A stretch of DNA of 64,000 nt, from assembly GCA_022592445.1 (NCBI GenBank), contig JABYQR010000047.1, positions 124,001 to 188,000 of the forward strand, given 5' to 3'. The notes beneath the pieces are model-generated. The model did not search any database. It saw only the letters and a list, made by a program, of their open reading frames with translations, and was not told where the DNA came from. Position numbers and translations under genes: made by a program. Positions 56,272 to 64,000 of the stretch are shown one piece after another. Each line of letters starts with the position of its first letter. Positions within the stretch are counted from its first letter, which is position 1. The stretch is from Cytidiella melzeri. Lineage: Eukaryota; Basidiomycota; Agaricomycetes; Polyporales; Irpicaceae.

Positions 56272-59200
56272 TTATACACAGTAGATTGTAGCTGAGCGGA
56301 TTGCTCGGGGATGATTGTCGTAGAATTTCTTGATTGCTTCTTGAGCATGCGTGATGTTTTCTACAGGTTACCACGTGTTGTCGTTCAGTCCGTAGCCTTT
56401 CCAGCGTATGTAATACTGAAGCTTTTTGGCACAACCTGTGCGTCTTGACTTGAGAATCTTCTCAACTTTGTATTCTTCTTCTCCGTCAATGATATCTGGC
56501 GGAGGCATCTCCAGCTTTTGGCCTTCAAATTTAACTTGCTTGCATGGAATACAGGGTGTATCCTTGGTGAACATTTAGGCCATTCCAGTCTGAATGTGAC
56601 CAGAGAGAGCTTTTCAGCAATCTTGAATGGACCATAGTACTTGGCTGACAGCTTATGTCCAGATATTTGGTAGTCTCTCAGATCCAACATGACCTGATTG
56701 CCTTTGTTGAAGGGGACCTTCTAAACGTGCTTGACATAGTACCATTTCATGCGTTCAGCCGCAAGTTGTAACACCGCTTTAGCATGCTCTTGAGCTTGCA
56801 AGCAGTTCCATATGATGTCATTCATGTCAGACCTTTTCACGTCCTTAGTGAGCGTTGGACCAGCTCTAGGGTGTCTGCCGTATTCGAGGTAGAAAGGTGA
56901 GTGCTTAGTTCCCTCATGCGCTGCATTGTTGTATGCGAACTCAGCCGAGCTGAGCAGTCTAGCCCAGTGGTCATGTAGTTGATCAACGTAACAACGCAAA
57001 TACTGTTCAAGTGTTTGATTAACCCGTTCAGTTTGACCATCAGTTTGCGGATGATATGCAGGAGTCATTGTAGATTCTATCCCTAGCATTTTACACCATT
57101 CCTGGAATAAATCTGCTGCAAATTGTGGACCTCAGTCGGAAATGATTTGCAAAGGTGACCCATGAAGGGTCTAGACTCTCTCATAGAGTAGAGCTGCAAG
57201 ATCTTTTGCCAAGAACTCGTTTACAATAGGGAAGAAGTGCGCCATTTTAGTAAGGCGGTCTACGACTACGCAGATAGCATTGAAGCCATCAGACTCCGGT
57301 AACTGAGTAATCAAGTTGACAGTCATGATATCCCATGGTTCGGCCAGAACCAGATTAGGGATGAGTGGTCTGTAAGGCTGTTGCAGACAAGTCTTCATCC
57401 GCTGACATGTGTCACAGCCTGTCACGTATTCCTTGACATTGGTGGTTGAACCTGGCCACCAGTAGTTTCTCGAGATCAGTTCGTATGTTTTACATCTGCC
57501 AGGATGTCCGGCAGAAGGTAAATCATGATGCATCTGGATGATTTGGCATCTGAGATCTGCTTTCTGATCTTTGGGGATGTAGACTTTTCCACGGTATAGG
57601 AGTAATCCGTTCTCAAAATTCCATTCCTCCAGTGATTTCTTGAACTCCCTAGGACCAGAGTTAAGTAACTGCTGATAGTCCTTGATGACTTCATTGTTCA
57701 TGAGTGCTTCCTTGACCTGTCTTAGGATTTCATCATCATTGATAGGCGAGTCATGAGAGTTTTCAATAGCAGAGATGGCCAAAAACTCGGGTTTAAGGAG
57801 AATTTTGTCCTCGTTATCGGAAGTTACCCCCTCTTCATGATCTGACCTCCTGGACAGAGGATCTGCGGTAAGCATGGTCTTTCCGGGTTTGTGCCGGAGC
57901 ACAAAATTCAATCGCGTGAGGTATAACAATCATCGCGCTTGTCTCTGAGTCAGCTTCTGGGCATTCCTGAGATATGATAGGTTTTGGTGATCCAACCATA
58001 TTTCTACGGTAATCGGATGTCCCTCCAGATGTTGACAATACTCTTCCAGGGCGCAGATAATAGCCAACAACTCTTTATCGTATATCTTATAGTTACGTTC
58101 ATGGACATTAAGTGATTTAGAGTAGAAGGCTACTGGATGCCACAGCTTGTCAGCTGGGTCCAGTTGTGATAGTACCGCTCCTGTAGCAAAGTCGCTAGCG
58201 TCTGTTTCCAGACGGAAAGGGTTTTCGTCATCTGGTATCCTCAGAATGGGTGCTGACGTAAAAGCCTGTTTCAGACTTTGCAAGGTCTGTTCCAGATCCA
58301 GGATTGGTCCTGCTTTGTAAGAATAGTGAGCGGTTTTGCATGTTTAGCAAAGTCCTTGATGGAACACCGATAGAAGTTGGCGAAGCCTAAGAAGGCTTGG
58401 ACTTGCTTACCCTTTTCAGGTCGTGGCCACTCAGCAACTCCGGTGAGTTTGACTGGATCCATCTCGATGTGTCCGTGAGAAATGATCATGCCTAGGTACT
58501 CAATGTGATCTTTTTCAAAAAAGCATTTTTCCGGTTTGGCAAATAGATCGTTCTCGCGTAGACGCTTGAGCACTTCCTGTGTGATACGACGGTTTTCCTT
58601 CTTGTCTTCATTGAAGATGAGGATGTTGACAAGATACACCATGACATGTCCTTCTAAGATCAAAACCCTCAGAATTTCATTCATCATGGCCTGGAGCGTC
58701 GCAGGTGCATTGCTGAAACTGAAATACATCACCTTGGCTTCAAAGAGGGCACGGTGTGTGATGAACGCCGTCTTCCCTTCGTCACCCTTTCGGATGCAAA
58801 CGTTATTATATCCCCATCTAAGATCAATCTTTGAAAAGACCTTAGCCTTGCTTAACAAATTGATTTAATCGTTGATGCGAGGTATGGGGTACCGGTTTTT
58901 CACCGTGATGTCGTTCAGTTTTTGGTAGTCTTGCACAAGGCGCAACAAGCCATCTTTCTTCTTGACGAAGAACACAGGTGCTGCAATCGGACTTTTTGAT
59001 TTGCGGATGTAACCTTTTCGGAGTTCCTCTTCGATCCATTGATCTAGGGAATTCTTTTCCATTGGAGACAGCAGGTATAGTTTAGCCACTTTGGGAAGGG
59101 AGGCACCTTCCTCAAATTTGATTGTGTGATCGTACAGTTTGCGTAGCAGCATGCGTTCTGACTTTTTCTTTGAAAAGACGTCACCAAATTCCCATGGATA

Positions 59201-59926
59201 TTTCGGTACTAATGGCTTCCCATTGACAGATTCTTGTTCGTCAAAGCCGTCCTCAAAGCCCTCATCTTCCTTTCCAGAAAGTTCAGCAATTATTTCTGCT
59301 ATTTCTTGGCCTTCTGGATTGTCTAAGTCAATTCAGTGGATGTGAGGGTTGTCCGGGTCGACACTTCCTATTCCGTCCAGGTTGTCTGATACCAAACGTC
59401 CCTTAGGTAACTCAAGCTCATTGATCTCTTCTTGAGTTACAGTGATGTTTCTACAAGCTCTTGGTGCACAGAGTTCATGACATCTGGTAAATCTCTACTT
59501 GCCATTTGCCCAATCTATTTGCGGATTGTGGCGGTGTAAGAAGGTCATCCTGATAATCATTTGTTTACTGCCAAGATCAGTGACGAGCATGTGTTGACTT
59601 GCTCTGTGCAGACCTATTTCTAGGTATGCACGTACTGAGTGAGTAATTTGACCATCTTTATTGGGAGTACCGTGAACGTTGATGACGTTAAACGGTGATG
59701 CCAGTTGATTTGTTACCAGATTGTTACTTTCAACCACTGACTTACTGATGAACGTGGTTGTGGCTCCTGAATCTACCAGAGCTTCGACCTGCACTTTCTT
59801 TCCATATACCCAAATTGTAACCGGTAGAAACAATGAATTCTTAGAACGCGCTACATTTTTGGCAGCATCTACGGTACAAAGATTGAGGGTATCAGGGGCT
59901 AAGCATGCATGTTTGCAGGAAGTCAC
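56272..59926 (-). pseudogene. Chromovirus pol (protease, RT, RNase H, integrase, chromodomain)
   Basis: Protease: VEALVDSGATTTFISKSVV. Reverse transcriptase: [31 protein letters not shown]; the YxDD site reads YLVNILIF, so both catalytic Asp are gone. RNase H: LETDASDFATGAVLSQ and YDKELLAIICALEE, acidic residues kept. Integrase: HHCC finger (HHDLPSAGH, CDTCQRM), core MTVNLITQLPES with the expected first Asp changed to Asn, and AYHPQTDGQTERVNQTLEQY. Chromodomain: YKVEKILKSRRTG, YYIRWKGYGLNDNTW. In-frame stops occur near 59333, 58866, 57930, 57133 (CGA to TGA in SD-GPQF), 56723 and 56375. The frame starts just at the end of gag in another frame, as usual for gag-pol shifts. Confidence 0.9.
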
Positions 59927-61380
59927 ATGATGCTTCGGAGAAAATCCTTGCCCTTGGTTGGCTTTTTCCCTTTACCCTTGTCAGGGGACGGGTGAGGAGT
60001 CGAAGGTTCATCACCTTTACTTGGAATCTCCTCAATATGAGCCGCCAATTCTAGGCGCGCGGTATTGACGTTTTTTGTGTTGGACAACAAAGCCTTAGAG
60101 GCTTTGGCCTCGCTGTCTGTCCCAGAGTCCTCGGCATCTGCTGCCTGAATCTTCTTTGGTGCTGAAGACTTGCCATCCTTCTTCACATCCTTCTTCTTCT
60201 CTTTGAGCTTGTTCTTGAGGCTATTGAGGTTACATTCATCAGTGTTATGTCCTTTGTACTTATGAATTTGACAGAGATTGTCCGACTTTTCAGTTGAGTT
60301 CACCTCTTTGCCCTTGCCCTTGTTCCGCTTGTCATTCTTCTTCTTCTTTTTATCTGCAGCGTCCATCTCCATAGGAGTGGACATATCCTTTTCCTTTGCA
60401 AAGATCTGGCCCTGTGCTTTCTCCGGATGGACCTTCTTGTGAATGCTGAGCAAGAGGTCGAGGAAATGAGGCCATGTGGTAGGGAATTGATTTTCATCTT
60501 TCCCAATCATGACGAGCCTCATATCCTTCCCGATGACGTGCTTGAGCTTGTGAATGAGCAAGTCGTCCTCGTATCCAGAAAGCCTGCCAAGCGTACGGAA
60601 GCATTCCACATACTTGACGAAGTTCTTGTGTTCCAGATCCGTGTTGTTGAACAAGGCATTGAGCTCCTTTTGAGCACCCTCCTTGTTGTCCCTTTGACCG
60701 TACTGTACCTTGAGCTTGTTCTCAAACTCTTCCCACGTTCCAATTGTCTGACCCTTCGTCAGCTTCTTGATCCACAGCTCCATGTATTGAGCTGCCGCAC
60801 CTGAGAGCCAGTTCGCAACAGCAATACGTTGCCTGTCTGTAGCAACGTTCTTGTGAACAAGCCACAGAGAGATCTTGTTCAACCACTTGTTGAACTTGAC
60901 CTTGCCATCGGTACCATTGAACTCCGGGGGTTTGCCAATCTTAGGCTGGCACAAGGATCCTTTTTGTCCTTGAGACAAGGGAAGCTGATTGATCTGGTTG
61001 ACCACATTAGTGATTGTTGTTTTGACCATATCCAGATCAGTGTCCATCCACTGGACTTGCGTGTCCGCAGTGGACTGCGAATATAGGTCTTGAGTAACCT
61101 TATCCACATATTCCTGGAGGTTATCCTCCAACAACGACAACTGATTGTTCCAGATAAGAACCATCTGATTCATCATGTTGTGAACAATGGTAGTGGTCGC
61201 TTCTCCCTCAACTGTGCGAGTGAAGGCCCTTTGGACTATGTTGAGGTTGTGGAAAATGTGCTGCTCAATGTTCTCAACTGAAGGGTTGTAGACAATCAGT
61301 GTGATTTTGCCGGAAGGAACCGAGTGGGTGAGGTTAGCAGCAGGGGCAGCGCTAGATCCGGCGTTGGATTGAAAGGCCAT
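59923..61380 (-). CDS. Chromovirus gag (capsid-nucleocapsid), open
   Basis: ATG at 61380 (MAFQSNAGSSAAPAANLTHS), stop at 59923-59925, about 485 residues and uninterrupted, unlike pol. The central capsid-like part has KIGKPPEFNGTDGKVKFNKW, WEEFENKLKVQYG and LNALFNNTDLEHKNFVKYVE. A Lys-rich stretch (KKKKKNDKRNKGKGKE) precedes a zinc-knuckle-like motif CQIHKYKGHNTDEC. It ends in a basic Pro/Lys tail. It packages the element's RNA. Intactness may be chance or reflect slower decay. Confidence 0.85.
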   Translation of the reverse strand: MAFQSNAGSSAAPAANLTHSVPSGKITLIVYNPSVENIEQHIFHNLNIVQRAFTRTVEGEATTTIVHNMMNQMVLIWNNQLSLLEDNLQEYVDKVTQDLYSQSTADTQVQWMDTDLDMVKTTITNVVNQINQLPLSQGQKGSLCQPKIGKPPEFNGTDGKVKFNKWLNKISLWLVHKNVATDRQRIAVANWLSGAAAQYMELWIKKLTKGQTIGTWEEFENKLKVQYGQRDNKEGAQKELNALFNNTDLEHKNFVKYVECFRTLGRLSGYEDDLLIHKLKHVIGKDMRLVMIGKDENQFPTTWPHFLDLLLSIHKKVHPEKAQGQIFAKEKDMSTPMEMDAADKKKKKNDKRNKGKGKEVNSTEKSDNLCQIHKYKGHNTDECNLNSLKNKLKEKKKDVKKDGKSSAPKKIQAADAEDSGTDSEAKASKALLSNTKNVNTARLELAAHIEEIPSKGDEPSTPHPSPDKGKGKKPTKGKDFLRSIM

Positions 61381-61404
61381 TACTTCTAATTTCTTAGTTA
61401 GCAA

Positions 61405-62344
61405 AGGATAAGCGAAATACTATTTCTAGTATAAGAAGAAGAGAAAACACCACTTTTCACACATTGAACTCTTGTCAGAGTTGTTTTCACACATTAAATC
61501 CTTTTCAGGAAGTTGTCACCAAGTAAAATAAGGCTTGTCAGCCCATACATTTTATTCTGTTTCCGCATATACAAAGGCGTTCATGTCAAACAGCCCTTCT
61601 AGTAGCTCTAAGATATACCCCCATCTCCAATGAATATCCACAAAACTTATTCTACCTCAACTCTTGATGACATGGATAGTCCAACAGAAACCGGATTTTT
61701 CCAACAATGTCACAAGTTTACAGCCTTAGGTGCCTATCTAGAGTGCTTATTTTCCGGCTAGGAGTGTTACCAGACCTAAACCTAACCTGGGTCACGTGAC
61801 ATCCTGCCTTATTTATCAATAGTCCAGACCCAAACCCTAGACTCAATCTGGAGCGGTTCCAGATCAACCTAGGCTATTGTTCTATTGTTCAACTTCCATT
61901 GTTAGGGATTCCCCCAGTTCTTATTGTCCTATTGTCTTCCGTCTATTGCCTTTTGGCTATTGTTAGGGATTCCCCAGGGATTTCCCCAGTTTCTATTGGT
62001 CCATTGTTCCTGATTCTATTGTTCTATTGTTTATTGTTTAGTCCTATTGTTCTATGTACCCTGGTCCCTGATAGTTACCCTGGTCTCTGATATTGACCCT
62101 GGTCCGTTATTGTTCTATTGTTACCTCAGTCCCACAGTTACTCCAGTCCCTAGTGTGGGAACTGGTGCACAGACCACCCAGACACAATATATATAGTACC
62201 CCTTACCCTTCCTGGTTCTGCATCTTGACCTCTTCGTCATTTGCACTGCCAGGTGAGTTACTCAATGTAACCTAGTATAAGTCTGATCATAACTTCGTCA
62301 TTTGCACTGCCAGTATCTGGCCTCTGTGCCTGTTTGCCTGCTTA
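61405..62344. other. Retroelement leader, CTATTGTT-rich, no ORF
   Basis: Between the extra ORF and gag. 61870-62130 is a degenerate repeat of CTATTGTT, CCCAGTTTCTATTGG and CCTGGTCCCTGA types. CTTCGTCATTTGCACTGCCAG occurs twice, near 62236 and 62293. No protein seen. Confidence 0.6.
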
Positions 62345-63124
62345 TCATTGACTTTGACCTTGTTGTTGTCGTTGGAGATCCACTTCCACTTCCACTCCCC
62401 CTCTTCTCAACCCTTGCTTAGGGTTTGTTAGTCTAGCAGCAGTTGCTCTGCGACACTTTAAGTCCTTTTTTAACATCCTCCATTCCCTATTCGACATCTT
62501 GTCCTTGTGATTCTCCTTGAACCACTGTTCAATCATGAAGATACGACCGATCAGCAGCTGGGCTTTCTCCTGAGAAGTGTTGAGCTGATGGTTAGAAGAT
62601 TGCCCACCACTTGCGAAAGATGCGTCCAACTCCTTGAGTACAGGTTCAAGCCTTTGGCAGGCTGCTGTGACCATTGGTTCAAATTCCTGTTGATGAAGCA
62701 TGAGCTTTGTCTTACAGAAGTGGAGATTGGCGGGGAGTGGAGAGGGATTGGGGATGTAATCGCGTTGGTTGCACTCCTCAATACGCTGGAGATGAGAAAG
62801 CTTTTCAGCTTCCTTCTTCTCTTGCTTCTCGATGCAATCGAGAATGCTGAGTTTGGAATTGAGGTGTGAGACCTTTCTCATACAATCCTGGTCTTCCTCA
62901 TGCTCGATAGTTGTACGAGCCTACTCCTCAAGGTCGATCCTCTTGATGAGGGGCTTATTATTGAGGTACTTGAGCTGGCGAGGTTTGCCAGCATCCTTGA
63001 ACTTGTTGAGTGTCTCTTTCGGGACGGTGAGACGTTCTTGAAGTCTGGTGACTTCATTGCGGACTGGGATGGAGTAAGGGGCCTTGCGACCGGACCTAAC
63101 CGCAACATAGCGGGAAAGCGGCAT
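62345..63124 (-). pseudogene. Extra ORF between the 5' LTR and gag, one internal stop
   Basis: ATG at 63124 (MPLSRYVAVRSGRKAPYSIP), stop at 62345, about 260 codons with a single in-frame TAG at about 62921 (IDLEE-stop-ARTTIEHEED). The protein is highly charged and likely helical: ERLTVPKETLNKFKDAGKPR, CIEKQEKKEAEKLSHLQRIE, FMIEQWFKENHKDKMSNREW. It has a basic tail rich in Arg and Gln. No gag, envelope or other retroelement domain recognised. It lies on the same strand as gag-pol, ~570 bp inside the LTR. It could be an accessory protein, a captured host gene piece, or a second degraded gag-like ORF. Confidence 0.5.
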
Positions 63125-63691
63125 GGTGACTGTGTGACAATGTGTGATGAGCTTGTCAGCTCAGTGGCATGCAAAACAAATCTCCATAAAGGAGAGCTCC
63201 TGTGTGTGCGTGGGGTAGTGCCGGCGTCGGCCTGGACTCTCTCTCCAGATCTGGTGGTAAAAGGATCTCTGTCACAGTTCCACCCGTGCGGCAAATGGTT
63301 GGCAGATAAGTATTACACTGACCCTAAGTCTGGCCAGAACAAGTTACCCATCTTCTTGCCTAGGCACTCATGGGCTTCTAGTCCTGTTGTCTAGCTCTTA
63401 TAACGAGCGTCTGACACCAGACGCCTCTATTGCCTGTGGGGAGGCACACTTCATCATGTTGGCATAGTGCCAACCCCTGCTCTGACCAGCTCTAGGAGCG
63501 TTGGGCGAGAGGGTGATTCAAGTTGTGCACATCTAAGGCAAAGCCTAGACATGACTACCACTTAGAGCCTATGGTCCAGCCACCTCTATTTCTAGAGGAT
63601 TTGTAGAGGGGCCCACGCGCAGGCAAAAGACCTAGAAGAAAACCTCCAGCACGTCCAGAGACGTGAGGAAGTAGGGGCAGTCTTATCCAAA

Positions 63692-64000
63692 TGTAACAGT
63701 TAAGGTTACACTCACCTGACAAGTGTGTAACTTGAGGGGATGTTATTGAGATGGAGAGTAGAGTGTTGGTGAGAGTGAGTACTGGAGGGTATGAAGTAGA
63801 CCTTGATCAACAGAGTGGACAAGACTGAGTGGATATGCCCTCAGGAGTGCCTCTATATATACATGAAGGGGAGGACCCCAGGTGCTACCCTAAGACCTCT
63901 AATAGCTACATGAGTAAGCAAAGTAATTTACCTTACTAAGCATGCCCTATGCCCTAGTGGTGCCACTTCAATAATCAACCGATAGCAATTGTCCCCATAA
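63692..64000 (-). repeat. 5' LTR (partial, runs off the window)
   Basis: Starts TGTAACAGTTAAGGTTACAC and matches 55361-55669 throughout with scattered substitutions and one messy 20-bp block near 63744. The minus-strand sequence just inside it (TTTGGATAAGACTGCC) is the expected primer-binding position; the priming tRNA or self-priming mode was not identified. Confidence 0.85.

Larger units (their letters stand above)
55361..64000 (-). mobile_element. Ty3/gypsy chromovirus, decayed, right LTR cut by window edge
   Basis: Minus-strand order from the right: 5' LTR (from 63692), leader with an extra split ORF (63124-62345), gag (61380-59923), then pol with protease, reverse transcriptase, RNase H, zinc-binding integrase and a C-terminal chromodomain (59926-56272), a G-rich polypurine tract, and the 3' LTR (56015-55361). 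The chromodomain and domain order place it among chromoviruses (Metaviridae, fungal type). It is over 8.6 kb long. Several in-frame stops and lost catalytic residues show it is dead; the LTRs differ at roughly two dozen of the 309 comparable positions, mostly transitions, so the insertion is not recent. Confidence 0.92.

Noticed and set aside
62900..63394. Plus-strand 164-codon ORF in the retroelement leader
   Set aside because: Antisense to the extra ORF and the leader; no domain, and opposite to element transcription.
1..64000. CRISPR array, tRNA or rRNA genes
   Set aside because: None found by eye: no regular 25-40 bp repeats with unique spacers, no convincing T-arm/anticodon-arm sets and no conserved rRNA blocks; the organism is eukaryotic.

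Overview
The window looks like nuclear DNA of a filamentous basidiomycete, most likely an Agaricomycete of the polypore type. Genes carry many short introns (about 45-130 bp, GT-AG, one GC-AG), they sit close together on both strands, and the gene types fit: a copper radical oxidase, an atypical G-alpha subunit, a fungal GTP/GDP carrier and HAM1-like and Methyltransf_22 proteins. No organellar or bacterial signal was seen. The species assignment is inference.

Layout. 1-16.4 kb is a degraded, repeat-rich accessory region. It holds unrecognised broken ORFs, a truncated HMG-CoA reductase membrane domain without its catalytic half (1.9-4.0 kb, minus), a family of non-coding elements with related ends and an internal ~143-bp tandem repeat (4.1-6.9 kb, further copies to 14.5 kb), a GC-rich insertion that splits one such element (8.5-10.3 kb), and a Tc1/mariner-type DDE transposase pseudogene (15.2-16.3 kb, minus). 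17.7-54.5 kb is a gene-dense conserved block: amino-acid permease (+), copper radical oxidase (+), topoisomerase III (-), Methyltransf_22 protein 1 (-), HAM1-like protein (+), MFS monocarboxylate-type transporter (+), Methyltransf_22 protein 2 (-), NOG1 GTPase (-), atypical G-alpha (+), aminopeptidase P (-), mitochondrial GTP/GDP carrier GGC1 (+) and a long disordered Arg-rich protein (+). 55.3-64 kb is one decayed Ty3/gypsy chromovirus on the minus strand, with LTRs at 55361-56015 and from 63692 beyond the window edge.

How the genes relate. Most of the central genes are housekeeping functions with no common pathway: DNA decatenation (TOP3), 60S ribosome assembly (NOG1), mitochondrial nucleotide exchange (GGC1), and nutrient uptake or peptide turnover (permease, MFS, aminopeptidase P). 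The clearest local structure is the pair of paralogous membrane-anchored Methyltransf_22 genes that bracket the HAM1-like gene and the transporter. The first of them shares a 268-bp divergent promoter with the HAM1-like gene. The points I consider most worth checking are the G-alpha lineage whose switch II reads DVGGA instead of DVGGQ, the duplicated methyltransferase block, the extra ORF upstream of gag in the retroelement, the orphan sterol-sensing fragment, and the related-end satellite elements.

All exon joins were made by eye from frame, splice sites and family knowledge, without alignment tools.
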